Shown: positions 43,807 to 52,837, numbered from the stretch's first letter. The stretch is DNA of 64,000 bases from DASZIT01 sp036489495 (GCA_036489495.1 DASXFR010000041.1:1-64000); one strand, 5' to 3'. The notes: generated by a model from the letters alone, not told the origin. A program made the numbers and translations.

Positions 43807-44559
43807 CTACCCGGTGCTGACCACGTGGAAGGCCTCGGCCAGGCGACCGTCCGGGAGGCCGGCCGACAGGGCGGCCCCGGACATCCACGGGCGGAGGATG
43901 TCCTCCAGTTGGTCGCCGTCCCCCACCTGGCTCCGATGGGATCGGAGGGCGGCCAGCTTCCGGTCGAACTGCTCGGTGGCGTCGACCACCCGGTTGGCCC
44001 GCTCGGTGGCCATCACCCACATCTCCGACACCGTGTGGGGCTCGAGACCCTCCTCCAACAACTCCGGGTGGGCGAACGGGTTGCGGGCGTCGGGGTACAC
44101 CGCGCAGGCGGTCGCCTCGCCGGCGGCCAGATGGTCGGGATGGCTGGCGTAGACGCGCTCCCAGTTCCGCTCGGGGGACTGGGTCACCACCCGGTTTGGA
44201 CGGAACTGCCGGATGACCCGGGAGATGTCCCGGCGGAGCTCGATGGTCGGGAGCAGCCGGCCGTCCGGGTGGCCGAGGAAGGTGACATCGGACACCCCGA
44301 CCTGGGCGGCGGCTTCCCGTTGCTCCTTACGACGGAGGGCGGCGACCTCGGCCCGGCTGACGGTCCGGTCCGATCCGCCGGCATCACCGTCGGTGACGAT
44401 GCAATAGGCCACGTCCACCCCGGCGTGGGTCCAGGTGGCCACCGAGCCGGCGGCGCCGAAATCCACGTCGTCGGGGTGAGCGGTCACCACCAGGATGCGG
44501 TCGACGTCGACCGGACCCGGATCAACTTCCAGAATCGGGCGGGGCAACACGCCTGCCAT
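43807..44559 (-). CDS. PIG-L/LmbE family deacetylase
   Basis: The 250-residue zinc-dependent N-acetyl hydrolase fold has the metal motif VTAHPDDVDFGAAG and the later SHPDHLAAGEA. Relatives include MshB and Mca of mycothiol metabolism and GlcNAc-PI deacetylases. The mscR gene at 49.3 kb shows the host uses mycothiol, but I cannot assign MshB or Mca specificity. The ATG at 44559 shares one base with the helicase stop. Confidence 0.88.
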   Translation of the reverse strand: MAGVLPRPILEVDPGPVDVDRILVVTAHPDDVDFGAAGSVATWTHAGVDVAYCIVTDGDAGGSDRTVSRAEVAALRRKEQREAAAQVGVSDVTFLGHPDGRLLPTIELRRDISRVIRQFRPNRVVTQSPERNWERVYASHPDHLAAGEATACAVYPDARNPFAHPELLEEGLEPHTVSEMWVMATERANRVVDATEQFDRKLAALRSHRSQVGDGDQLEDILRPWMSGAALSAGLPDGRLAEAFHVVSTG

Positions 44560-45797
44560 CAAACGGAGACCGGATTCCACCCGGCCAGGTTGTGGAGTCT
44601 CGAGTCATTGGAGAAGATCTCCACGATCGGGATCTTCAGACCGATCCGTTGCTGGATCCGCTCGACTTCGAGGACCTGGTTCCACTGGACCAGGGTGACC
44701 ACTACACCGGTCTCACCCGCCCGGGCCGTCCGACCCGACCGGTGGAGATAGGCCTTGTGATCCTCGGGTGGGTCGAAGTGGATGACGACGTCGACGGCGT
44801 CGATGTCCAGTCCCCGGGCGGCGACGTCGGTGGCCACCAGCACCGGGAGCTTGCCCATTCCGAAGTCCTTCAGCGTCCGTTCCCGGTTGGCCTGCCGGAG
44901 GTCGCCGTGGATGGCGTCGGCGTTCACCCCTTCCTTGCGGAGCTGCTCGACCAGACGGTCGGCCCCCCGCTTGGTCCGGACGAACACGATGGTCCGGTCG
45001 GAGTGGAGGCAGATAGTCGCGCACACCTTCACCCGGTCCATCTGGTGCACCTCGAGGAACCGGTGCTCCATCGCCTCGACGGTGGTGCTCGGCGACGCCA
45101 CCTCGTGGTGCACCGGGTCGGTCAGGTAGCGGCTCACCAACCGGTCGACGGCGCCGTCCAGGGTGGCCGAGAACAACAGGGTCTGGTGCTTCCGCTCCAG
45201 TCGCCGGAGGACCCACTCGACCTGGGGCATGAAGCCCATGTCGGCCATGCGGTCCGCCTCGTCCAGGACCAGCGTCTCGATGTCGGCCACCGAGAGCTCG
45301 CCCCGGTCACCGAGGTCGATGAGCCGGCCCGGGGTGGCGATGATCACGTCGACGCCCTTGCGGAGCTTCTTCACCTGGCGCTCGATGTCGGCCCCGCCGT
45401 AGACGGCGACCACCCGGAGGTCGACTTCGGCGGCCAGGGTTTCGAGGACGTCGCTCACCTGGACGGCGAGTTCGCGGGTGGGGACCAGCACCAGGGCCCG
45501 GGGACGGCCCGGCTCGGTGGCCCGCAGGCGCATGGTCCGCTGCAGGAGCGGGAGGCCGAAGGCCAGGGTCTTGCCGGATCCGGTCTTCGCCTTGCCGCAG
45601 ACATCCCGGCCGGCCAGTGCGTCGGCCACGGTCATGGCCTGGATGGAGAATGCGGTGGTGATGCCTTGGGCGGCCAGGGCTTTCACCAGGCTTGGGTCGA
45701 CTCCGAGCGAATCGAAGGTCGGAGCGTCCTCGTCGAGTTCGCCGGCTTCGTGTTCGAGCGATCGGGCGCGGCCCGCGTGCTCGGCTGTGGTTGTCAT
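44559..45797 (-). CDS. DEAD-box RNA helicase
   Basis: The 412-residue helicase has Q-motif TTAFSIQAMT, motif I AKTGSGKT at 70-77, PTREL, TPGRLIDL, the DEAD box at 179-182, FSATL, and motif VI HRSGRTARAG. It is a single-core enzyme without a long C-terminal tail. The ATG at 45797 has AGAGGCAAC upstream. A long structured leader precedes it. It is followed at 1-nt overlap by the PIG-L gene. Confidence 0.94.
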   Translation of the reverse strand: MTTTAEHAGRARSLEHEAGELDEDAPTFDSLGVDPSLVKALAAQGITTAFSIQAMTVADALAGRDVCGKAKTGSGKTLAFGLPLLQRTMRLRATEPGRPRALVLVPTRELAVQVSDVLETLAAEVDLRVVAVYGGADIERQVKKLRKGVDVIIATPGRLIDLGDRGELSVADIETLVLDEADRMADMGFMPQVEWVLRRLERKHQTLLFSATLDGAVDRLVSRYLTDPVHHEVASPSTTVEAMEHRFLEVHQMDRVKVCATICLHSDRTIVFVRTKRGADRLVEQLRKEGVNADAIHGDLRQANRERTLKDFGMGKLPVLVATDVAARGLDIDAVDVVIHFDPPEDHKAYLHRSGRTARAGETGVVVTLVQWNQVLEVERIQQRIGLKIPIVEIFSNDSRLHNLAGWNPVSV

Positions 45798-46030
45798 GGG
45801 GGTGTGTTGCCTCTCATCTGTTCGGTGACGGCCGGGTCCCGGCCATCGGCATCCGTGCCAGTCACGGATCCAGGCGGGCCCGCCTCGGGCCGGCCATCCG
45901 ATCCACGGCTGCGGACCCGACAAACAGATTGAGGAAGACCCCGGTGGATGGGTACTGCACCCTTCCACGACCCCCAGTGTACCGGTGAACCGGCCCGATG
46001 CCGGTTTTTTGCCTCCCGGCCGCCGGTGGC
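45798..46030 (-). promoter_or_regulatory. Structured 5' leader of the DEAD-box helicase gene
   Basis: On the minus strand a TACACT box near 45982-45977 would give a leader of about 170 nt. It contains an inverted repeat at 45830-45844 (GGCCGGG/CCCGGCC) and a 7-bp hairpin at 45851-45869 (ATCCGTG/CACGGAT). Helicase mRNAs are often controlled through such leaders. Confidence 0.4.
45988..46010 (+). terminator. Intrinsic terminator hairpin on the plus strand
   Basis: AACCGGC and GCCGGTT form a 7-bp stem with loop CCGAT, and the second arm runs straight into TTTTTT. It points along the plus strand although both neighbouring genes are on the minus strand. It may end antisense transcription into thiC. 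Confidence 0.6.
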
Positions 46031-47800
46031 TCAGGTGGTGGACGGCTCCCGGTACAACTCCGAGCCGGTGTCGCGGAACTCCGCCGACTTCTCTTTCATA
46101 CCCAGTTCGACCGCGGAGGCGAGCTCCACGCCCTTGCGTTCGGCATAGTCGCGCACGTCCTGGCTTATCCGCATCGAGCAGAATTTCGGGCCGCACATCG
46201 AACAGAAATGGGCGGTCTTGGCCGGCTCGGCCGGCAGCGTCTCGTCGTGGTAGGCCCGGGCCGTCTCGGGGTCCATGGCCAGGTTGAACTGGTCCTCCCA
46301 TCGGAATTCGAACCGGGCCTTGGACAGGGCGTCGTCCCACGACTGGGCGCCGGGATGGCCCTTGGCCAGGTCGGCGGCGTGGGCGGCGATCTTGTAGGCG
46401 ATCATCCCCTGTTTCACGTCGTCCCGGTTGGGCAGACCGAGGTGCTCCTTGGGGGTGACGTAACAGAGCATGGCCGTCCCGTGCATCCCGATCACCGCCG
46501 CCCCGATGGCCGAGGTGATGTGGTCATAGGCCGGGGCCACGTCGACGGTGAGCGGTCCGAGTGTGTAGAACGGCGCGTCGTGGCAGACCTCTTTCTGCAA
46601 CGTCACATTCTCGGCGACCTTGTGGAGGGGGACGTGTCCGGGGCCCTCGATCATCACCTGCACGTCATGGCGCCAGGCGATCTCGGTGAGCTCGCCCAGC
46701 GTCCGCAGCTCGGCGAATTGGGCCTCGTCGTTGGCGTCGGCGATCGAACCGGGCCGGAGGCCGTCACCGAGCGAGAAGGCCACGTCGTAGGCGGCCATGA
46801 TCTCGCAGATCTCCTCGAACCGGGTGTAGAGGAAATTCTCGGTGTGATGGGCCAGGCACCAGGCGGCCATGATCGACCCGCCGCGGCTGACGATACCGGT
46901 CATCCGGGTGGCGGTCATCGGCACGTAGCGCAACAGCACCCCGGCGTTGATGGTGAAGTAGTCGACCCCCTGTTCGGCCTGTTCGATCAGCGTGTCGCGG
47001 TACAGGTCCCAGGTCAGCTCCTCGGGGCTCCCGTCGACCTTCTCGAGCGCCTGGTAGATCGGCACGGTGCCGATCGGCACCGGCGCGTTCCGCATGATCC
47101 ACTCCCGGGTGGTGTGGATGTCCGGCCCGGTGGAGAGGTCCATCACCGTGTCGGCGCCCCAGCGGGTGGCCCAGGTGAGTTTCTCCACTTCCTCGTCGAT
47201 GGACGAGGACACCGCCGAGTTGCCGATGTTGGCGTTGACCTTCACCAGGAAGCGGCTGCCGATCACCATCGGTTCGGATTCGGGGTGGTTGACGTTGGCC
47301 GGGAGGATGGCCCGGCCGGCGGCGATCTCGTCCCGCACGAACTCGGCGTTCATCCCCTCCCGGGCAGCCACGAAGGCCATCTCCGGGGTGATCTCGCCCC
47401 GGCGGGCGTAGTGGAGCTGGGTCACCGGGGGGCCCGACGACCGCAGTGGGGACCGGCCCGGCGCCGGGAACACCTCGGGACCACTCCCCTCCCGGCGGAC
47501 GGCGGCCCGGCCGTCATCCCGCCGGCGGGCGGTCCGGCCGGCGTACTCCTCGACGTCGTTCCTCCCGAGGATCCACGGGCTACGGAGGGGAGGAAGGCCC
47601 ACCGTCGGAACCGAGCCGGGGCCCGAGGTGTCGTACAGGCGGACCGGGGAGTTGGGCACCGGGCCGCCGCGCCCCGGCGAATCCGATAATGAGACCTCGA
47701 CGAACGGAACCCGCAGGCCGTCACCCCCGTCCACGTAGACCTTGCGCCGGTGGTGGGGGTCGGCTTCCGGCTTGGCGGTGATGGTGATCGGCTCGGTCAT
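46031..47800 (-). CDS. thiC: Phosphomethylpyrimidine synthase
   Basis: The 589-residue radical-SAM enzyme makes HMP-phosphate from AIR for thiamine. It has the C-terminal Fe-S motif CSMCGPKFCSM and the conserved GPLTVDVAPAYDHITSAIGA. The ATG at 47800 has GAAGGGAAC upstream. I looked for a TPP riboswitch in the 112-bp upstream gap and found none of its conserved blocks. No other thi gene is nearby. Confidence 0.96.
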   Translation of the reverse strand: MTEPITITAKPEADPHHRRKVYVDGGDGLRVPFVEVSLSDSPGRGGPVPNSPVRLYDTSGPGSVPTVGLPPLRSPWILGRNDVEEYAGRTARRRDDGRAAVRREGSGPEVFPAPGRSPLRSSGPPVTQLHYARRGEITPEMAFVAAREGMNAEFVRDEIAAGRAILPANVNHPESEPMVIGSRFLVKVNANIGNSAVSSSIDEEVEKLTWATRWGADTVMDLSTGPDIHTTREWIMRNAPVPIGTVPIYQALEKVDGSPEELTWDLYRDTLIEQAEQGVDYFTINAGVLLRYVPMTATRMTGIVSRGGSIMAAWCLAHHTENFLYTRFEEICEIMAAYDVAFSLGDGLRPGSIADANDEAQFAELRTLGELTEIAWRHDVQVMIEGPGHVPLHKVAENVTLQKEVCHDAPFYTLGPLTVDVAPAYDHITSAIGAAVIGMHGTAMLCYVTPKEHLGLPNRDDVKQGMIAYKIAAHAADLAKGHPGAQSWDDALSKARFEFRWEDQFNLAMDPETARAYHDETLPAEPAKTAHFCSMCGPKFCSMRISQDVRDYAERKGVELASAVELGMKEKSAEFRDTGSELYREPSTT

Positions 47801-47912
47801 GGATCGGTTCCCTTCGCACTTCGCTCCGCTCTGAGTCTCCCACGATGGCCTGGCTCCCGTTCCACCGGAATGTGCCAAGGTGAGGGCACCAACGGACGAG
47901 AGGACATGACCC

Positions 47913-48377
47913 ATGGGAAAACTGGCACCCGGCGACCGAGCCCCGGCGTTTACCCTGCCGGACCAGGGCGGCAAGAAGGTCTCGCTGAAGGACTTCGCCG
48001 GCCAGCAGGTGGTCATCTACTTCTACCCGCGGGACGACACCCCGGGCTGCACCAAAGAGGCCTGCCAGTTCAACGACAACCTCCACGCCTTCTCCCGGGC
48101 CGGCGTCCCCGTCCTCGGCATCTCCGCCGACTCCGCCGAGAAGCACCAGAAGTTCCGGGCCAAGTACGGGCTGACCTTCCCGCTGCTCACCGACGCCGAC
48201 CATAAGGTGGGCGAGAAGTACGGGGCCTGGGGCGAGAAGACCCTGTACGGCAAGAAGACCATCGGGGTGATCCGGTCGACGTTCCTCATCGGGGCCAACG
48301 GGAAGATCGAACGTCCGTGGTACAGCGTGAAGGCCGATGGCCACGCGGCCAAGGTGCTGGCCGAGATCCAGGGCTGA
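47913..48377 (+). CDS. bcp: Peroxiredoxin, BCP/PrxQ type (thioredoxin-dependent)
   Basis: The 154-residue peroxiredoxin has the CxxxxC pair in DDTPGCTKEACQFND and a classical C-terminal YGKKTIGVIRSTFLI. It reduces hydroperoxides. The ATG at 47913 has GAGAGGAC upstream. It is the second BCP-type gene in the window and only distantly similar to that at 35.8 kb. Confidence 0.94.
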   Translation: MGKLAPGDRAPAFTLPDQGGKKVSLKDFAGQQVVIYFYPRDDTPGCTKEACQFNDNLHAFSRAGVPVLGISADSAEKHQKFRAKYGLTFPLLTDADHKVGEKYGAWGEKTLYGKKTIGVIRSTFLIGANGKIERPWYSVKADGHAAKVLAEIQG

Positions 48378-48392
48378 CCCCGGCGCCGGGGT

Positions 48393-49175
48393 TCAGTGCT
48401 GGTGAGCCGGGCACCAGTAGGTGGTGCGGCCCCCGATGGTGGCGCGTTTGAGCTCGGTTCCGTCCTTCGGGCATCGGCCGCCCGGGTGGCGCTGGTCCAT
48501 CAGGTCGCCGAGGTGGGAACCGCCGCGTGTGATGAGCAACCCCAGCGCCCGGACCATCCCGGAGTGGAGCCGGCGGACCTCGGCCGGCGTCAGCGACCCG
48601 GAGGGGCGCTCCGGGGAGAGGCTGGTTCGCCACAACAGCTCGTCGGCGATGAGGTTCCCGATGCCCGCCACCTTGGACTGGTCGAGCAACCGGGCCTTCA
48701 GCGGGGCCGCCGATCCCTTGAGGGCGGCGGCCAGTTGCGCCCGGGTGATGGACAGCGCATCGGGGCCCAGGTGGTCGAGGGTCGGGTCGATGAGGACACC
48801 GCCGAGCCGCCTCGGGTCCTGCACCTCGAGGCTGCCCCCGTCTTCGAAGCCGAGGGAGAACCGGTCCCACTCCCGGTTGACCCGCCGGGGGGTGTACAGC
48901 AGGTGCTCGATGCTCGACGCCCCGTCGACGAACAGGGTGCCGGTCATGCCGAACCGGATGCCCACCACCGGGCCTCCGTCGGTGTCGAGCAGGAGGAGCT
49001 TGCCGATGCGGCGGGCGGCGGTGAACCGGTGCCCGACCAACAGGCGGCGCAGCATCGTCTGGGTGGCCCCGTTCTTCAGGTACCAGCCGTCCGGCGCCTT
49101 CAGCGACCGGATGGTCCGACCCACCGCGGTTTCGGCCAGCCGGCGGTAGGACTCGATTTCGGGGAGCTCGGGCAC
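48393..49175 (-). CDS. Formamidopyrimidine-DNA glycosylase/endonuclease VIII family protein
   Basis: The 260-residue protein starts VPELPEIE, giving the catalytic Pro2-Glu3 after removal of the first residue. It has the H2TH region with GIGNLIADELLW and the C-terminal finger. The finger is altered: one CxxC is replaced by HPGGRCPKDG and the other reads YWCPAH, so the ligands may be C/H mixed. It removes oxidised bases. The GTG start lies 6 nt after TACCCT. Fpg versus Nei cannot be decided. Confidence 0.9.
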   Translation of the reverse strand: MPELPEIESYRRLAETAVGRTIRSLKAPDGWYLKNGATQTMLRRLLVGHRFTAARRIGKLLLLDTDGGPVVGIRFGMTGTLFVDGASSIEHLLYTPRRVNREWDRFSLGFEDGGSLEVQDPRRLGGVLIDPTLDHLGPDALSITRAQLAAALKGSAAPLKARLLDQSKVAGIGNLIADELLWRTSLSPERPSGSLTPAEVRRLHSGMVRALGLLITRGGSHLGDLMDQRHPGGRCPKDGTELKRATIGGRTTYWCPAHQH

Positions 49176-49181
49176 CGACCG

Positions 49182-49187
49182 AGGGTA
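49182..49187 (-). promoter_or_regulatory. -10 box TACCCT of a leaderless promoter (glycosylase)
   Basis: On the minus strand TACCCT ends 6 nt before the GTG. Confidence 0.5.
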
Positions 49188-49269
49188 GCCAGTTCCCGGT
49201 GAGCCCAACCCCCGAGCCGATCGATCCCAGACCCTAAAGTGGAATCGAGCAGCGACGGGAGAGGAACCG

Positions 49270-50361
49270 ATGCAGATGCAAGTGCGCGGGGTGGTGGCCG
49301 GGGCCAAGGGCAAGCCGGTGTCGCTCGAGGCCATCGTGGTCCCCGAACCCGGCCCGGGCGAGGCCCGGGTCCGGGTCCAGGCCTGCGGGGTGTGCCACAC
49401 CGACCTCCACTACCGCGAAGGCGGGATCAACGACGACTTCCCCTTCCTGCTCGGCCATGAGGCAGCCGGCATCGTCGAGGCCGTCGGTGACGACGTCGCC
49501 ACCGTCTCGCCCGGCGACTTCGTGGTCCTCAACTGGCGGGCGGTCTGCGGCCAGTGCCGGGCCTGCCTCCGGGGGCGTCCCTGGTACTGCTTCGCCACCC
49601 ACAACGCCGCCCAGAAGATGACGTTGGCCGACGGGATGCCGTTGACGCCGGCGCTCGGCATCGGCGCCTTCGCGGAGATGACCCTGGTGGCCGCCGGACA
49701 GTGCACCCCGGTCGATCGGCGGGCCCGACCCGAGGCGGTCGGTCTGCTGGGATGCGGGGTCATGGCCGGACTCGGGGCGGCCCTGTTCACCGGCGACGTC
49801 GGCCCCGGCGATTCGGTGGCCGTCTTCGGCTGCGGTGGGGTGGGCTGTGCGGCGGTGGCCGGCGCCCGACTGGCCGGGGCGACCACGGTGATCGCCGTCG
49901 ACCTCGACCCCGGCAAGCTCGAGCTGGCCCGCAGTTTCGGGGCCACCCACGTCGTCAACGCCGCCGCCGACGATCCGGTGGAGGCCATCCGGGCGCTGAA
50001 CGGCGGCAACGGCGCCGATGTCTGCATCGAGGCGGTCGGGAACCCGAAGGTGATGGAGCAGGCGTTCTATGCCCGGGACCTGGCCGGCACCCTGGTTCAG
50101 GTGGGGGTCCCGACCCCGGCCATGCGCATCGACCTGCCGATGATCGACTTCTTCGGCCGCGGGGGCCAGCTGAAGCCGAGTTGGTACGGCGACTGCCTCC
50201 CGTCCCGGGACTTCCCGATGCTGGTCGACCTCTATCTCCAGGGCCGCCTCGACCTCGATCGCTTCGTGTCGGAGACCATCGGCCTCGAAGACGTCGAAGA
50301 GGCCTTCCACCGGATGGAGCGAGGTGAGGTGCTCCGCTCGGTGGTCACCCTGCCGGCGTGA
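49270..50361 (+). CDS. mscR: S-(hydroxymethyl)mycothiol dehydrogenase
   Basis: The 363-residue zinc alcohol dehydrogenase closely follows the mycobacterial MscR pattern: ACGVCHTDLHYREGGINDDF, GHEAAGIVEAVG, LNWRAVCGQCRACLRGRP with structural-zinc cysteines, GCGVMAGLGAAL and SSWYGDCLP-like PSWYGDCLPSRDFPML. It oxidises the formaldehyde-mycothiol adduct and may reduce S-nitrosomycothiol. The ATG at 49270 has GGGAGAGGAACC upstream. It implies a mycothiol-producing host. Confidence 0.92.
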   Translation: MQMQVRGVVAGAKGKPVSLEAIVVPEPGPGEARVRVQACGVCHTDLHYREGGINDDFPFLLGHEAAGIVEAVGDDVATVSPGDFVVLNWRAVCGQCRACLRGRPWYCFATHNAAQKMTLADGMPLTPALGIGAFAEMTLVAAGQCTPVDRRARPEAVGLLGCGVMAGLGAALFTGDVGPGDSVAVFGCGGVGCAAVAGARLAGATTVIAVDLDPGKLELARSFGATHVVNAAADDPVEAIRALNGGNGADVCIEAVGNPKVMEQAFYARDLAGTLVQVGVPTPAMRIDLPMIDFFGRGGQLKPSWYGDCLPSRDFPMLVDLYLQGRLDLDRFVSETIGLEDVEEAFHRMERGEVLRSVVTLPA

Positions 50362-50933
50362 CTCGAGGTCGCCGCCGGGTCTCCCGGCCCCTGTCGCTGG
50401 TGGCCGTGGCCGGTACCGCCGCCCATCACAGCTTCGAGCTCGGCAACGGGGTCGGCCTGGTCTGGCAGCCCGAGCTCGGGCTCGGCGGGGCCGGAGCGCT
50501 CTGGGTGGTCCAGTTGGGGCTGTGGTCGTGGATGGCCGCCCGGGGCGGCAAGCGGTGGGACCCGGTGCTGGCCATGCTGGCCGGATCCGGGATGGCCGGG
50601 GTCGTCGTCCACTTCACCCTCTGGCCCTGGAAGCGGAACCGGTTCGGGATCCCGGTGCTCACCGAGGCCGAGGGGTTGCCGGCTTCTCGACTGCCGGCCT
50701 ACAACACCATCCTCGGAGTCTGGGGTCTGGCGTCGGCCCTCTCGGTGCTGGAGCTCTCCCCCTCCCGCCGCCGCTGGGCCCTGTTCGGACTCGCGGCGCT
50801 CCCGGTCCTCCGCCTGTCGGCCCGTCACCACTTCAAGTGGGCCGTCGTCCAGTCGGAACAGAATCCGGCCTGGTGGAACCGGGGCTTTCGCTCCGGGGTG
50901 CCCACCCCGACACCGACCTCGACCGGCGGATAG
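50358..50933 (+). CDS. Small polytopic membrane protein of unknown function
   Basis: The 191-residue protein has four to five hydrophobic segments (LSLVAVAGTAAHHSFELG, GALWVVQLGLWSWMA, AMLAGSGMAGVVVHFTLWPW, YNTILGVWGLASALSVLEL). Its GTG overlaps the mscR stop by four bases. I do not recognise a family. Coupling to mscR suggests a link to formaldehyde or mycothiol physiology. Confidence 0.75.
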   Translation: MTRGRRRVSRPLSLVAVAGTAAHHSFELGNGVGLVWQPELGLGGAGALWVVQLGLWSWMAARGGKRWDPVLAMLAGSGMAGVVVHFTLWPWKRNRFGIPVLTEAEGLPASRLPAYNTILGVWGLASALSVLELSPSRRRWALFGLAALPVLRLSARHHFKWAVVQSEQNPAWWNRGFRSGVPTPTPTSTGG

Positions 50934-50973
50934 CCGCCCGCCGGGCCAATTCCACCCAAACGATGACCGTCGC

Positions 50974-50979
50974 TAGGGT
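50974..50979 (+). promoter_or_regulatory. -10 box TAGGGT of a leaderless promoter
   Basis: TAGGGT ends 6 nt before the ATG at 50986. Confidence 0.5.
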
Positions 50980-50985
50980 GGGCGG

Positions 50986-52110
50986 ATGCCTCCCGAAAAG
51001 CCGCAGTGGTTGGAACTCTACCAAGAGGTGGTGACCTCCGGGCTGTGCACGGGATGCGCCGGCTGCATCGTCGCCTGCCCGTACGACGTCCTCTCCTATG
51101 ACGACACCGGTGGCAAGTACAAGCCGTTCCACATCGACGCCGACGGCGGTCCGGAAAACTGCACCCACGGCATCAAGGGCTGCACCATGTGCACCCGGGC
51201 CTGCCCGCGGTTCCGGCTGTGGGAGCCGGAGATCGACAACCACCTGTTCGGTCGGGAGCGGACCGCCGAGGAAGTCGCCGGAGTCTCCTCCGACATCCTC
51301 CTGGTGCGGGCCACCGATCCCGACGTCCTCGAGGTGGGCCAGGACGGGGGGCTGGTGTCGGCGTTGCTCATCTGGGCGCTGGAGCACGACGTGATCGACG
51401 CCGCCCTGGTCTCCTACCTCGAAGGCGACGGGTCGACCTGGAAGGCGGTGCCCGGGGTGGCCACCACCCGGGAGGAGGTGCTGGCGGCGGCCGGGTCCCG
51501 CTACACCTATTCGGCCAACCCGCTGGCCTACCCCCAAGCCATCGAGGCCGGGGCCGAACGCATCGCCCTGGTCGGCATGGGCTGCCAGGCCTCGGCGCCG
51601 CCGGTCATGCAGGCGAGGAAGGCCGGCAAGATCGCCCGGCGGCTCTCCCTGTCGATCGGCCTGCTCTGCTCGAAGACCTTCGACGATGCCATCTTCCCCG
51701 AGCTGTTCGAGGCCAGGTACGGCATCGCCCGGGCCGACATCACCAAGATGAACATCAAGGGGGTGTTCCAGGTGTGGACCCGGGACGGCGCCTTCCATGA
51801 GATCCCGCTGAAGGAGGCGCACGCCTGGACCCGCGAGGGGTGCAAGTCGTGCCCCGACTTCGCCGCCGAGCACGCCGACATCTCCACCGGGGGCATCGGT
51901 GCCTTCAACGACTGGACGCTGACCTTGGTCCGCACCGAAAAGGGCCGCGACCTCCTCAACGGGATGATCGCCGACGGCGCCGTCGAGACCCGGCCGGGTG
52001 ACGACGACCCCGGGGCCATCGCCCTGCTGCAACGGTTGGCCCGGGTCAGCCGCAAGCGGTGGCCGCAGACGGCGGTCGACATGCCCCGCCGGCTCCCCGA
52101 CCCGGTCTGA
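50986..52110 (+). CDS. Coenzyme F420 hydrogenase/dehydrogenase beta-subunit family protein
   Basis: The 374-residue protein has ferredoxin-type clusters at the N-terminus (CTGCAGCIVACP and CTMCTRACP), then FrhB/FdhB N- and C-domains with GQDGGLVSALLIWALE and CKSCPDFAAEHADIS. The family transfers electrons between F420 or ferredoxin and a flavin. Actinobacteria make F420, so F420 use is plausible but not proven. It starts leaderless and precedes the PGM-DUF3090 set. Confidence 0.9.
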   Translation: MPPEKPQWLELYQEVVTSGLCTGCAGCIVACPYDVLSYDDTGGKYKPFHIDADGGPENCTHGIKGCTMCTRACPRFRLWEPEIDNHLFGRERTAEEVAGVSSDILLVRATDPDVLEVGQDGGLVSALLIWALEHDVIDAALVSYLEGDGSTWKAVPGVATTREEVLAAAGSRYTYSANPLAYPQAIEAGAERIALVGMGCQASAPPVMQARKAGKIARRLSLSIGLLCSKTFDDAIFPELFEARYGIARADITKMNIKGVFQVWTRDGAFHEIPLKEAHAWTREGCKSCPDFAAEHADISTGGIGAFNDWTLTLVRTEKGRDLLNGMIADGAVETRPGDDDPGAIALLQRLARVSRKRWPQTAVDMPRRLPDPV

Positions 52111-52160
52111 ACTGGGTCGAACGCCGCCGTCACAGCGGTTGGCCGCCAGCCCGGACAGAG

Positions 52161-52166
52161 TACGGT
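52161..52166 (+). promoter_or_regulatory. -10-like TACGGT before the histidine phosphatase gene
   Basis: TACGGT ends 8 nt before the GTG at 52175. Spacing is slightly longer than in the other leaderless starts. Confidence 0.4.
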
Positions 52167-52174
52167 TGACGAGC

Positions 52175-52837
52175 GTGCCCAGCCGACGGACCACCCCTCC
52201 CCGACCGACGGTGGTCCTTTTGGTCCGTCACGGAACCACACCGACCACCGGGAAGGTTCTTCCTGGTCGGGCCCCTGATCTCCATCTCTCTGACCAGGGC
52301 GTGGCCCAAGCCGAGCAGGTGGCTGAGCGGATCGGCGAGTTGGCGGGAGCGGAGAAACGAACCCCGGCGGCCGTCTACGCCTCCCCCCTGGAACGCACCT
52401 TCGAGACGGCCCGGCCCATCGCCCGGAAGCTGGGGCTCCGGGTCCGCTCGGACCGGGGGCTGCTCGAGTGCGACTTCGGCCAGTGGACGGGTGCCCAGCT
52501 GAAGGCGCTGGCCAAGAAGCCCGAGTGGACCCAGGTCCAACGCTGGCCGAGCGGGTTCCGGTTCCCCGGCGGGGAGTCGTTCTTGGAGATGCAGGCCCGC
52601 ATCACCTCGACCATCGCCCGGCTGGTCCATGTCCACCCGGGGGAGACCATCGTGGCGGTGTCGCACGCCGATCCGATCAAGGCGGCGGTGGCGGCGGCGG
52701 CCGGCACCCATCTCGACCAGTTCCAACGCCTGGTGGTGTCCCCGTGCTCGGTGAGCGCCCTGGCCTACGGCGAAGGCGGCCCCCACGTGCTCTGCGTCAA
52801 CACCACCGCGTCGTTGTCCGGACTCGCGCTGTCATGA
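52175..52837 (+). CDS. Histidine phosphatase (phosphoglycerate mutase-like) of the DUF3090 cluster
   Basis: The 220-residue protein has the catalytic LLVRHGTTPTTG, ASPLERTFETA, and VAVSHADPIKAAV. It is the MSMEG_4193/Rv2135c-like type that actinobacteria encode next to DUF3090 and SCO1664-type genes. The GTG at 52175 is preferred because upstream residues overlap the previous gene. Its stop overlaps the DUF3090 ATG. The substrate is unknown. Confidence 0.88.
   Translation: MPSRRTTPPRPTVVLLVRHGTTPTTGKVLPGRAPDLHLSDQGVAQAEQVAERIGELAGAEKRTPAAVYASPLERTFETARPIARKLGLRVRSDRGLLECDFGQWTGAQLKALAKKPEWTQVQRWPSGFRFPGGESFLEMQARITSTIARLVHVHPGETIVAVSHADPIKAAVAAAAGTHLDQFQRLVVSPCSVSALAYGEGGPHVLCVNTTASLSGLALS

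Noticed and set aside
45948..46148. Plus-strand 66-codon ORF over the thiC 3' end
   Set aside because: It runs through a terminator hairpin and then antisense to thiC, with no binding site or recognisable sequence.
46031..47912. TPP riboswitch upstream of thiC
   Set aside because: The 112-bp gap lacks the conserved CTGAGA and GGTAATGC-type blocks. Only a short GGAACCGATCC resembles part of the element.
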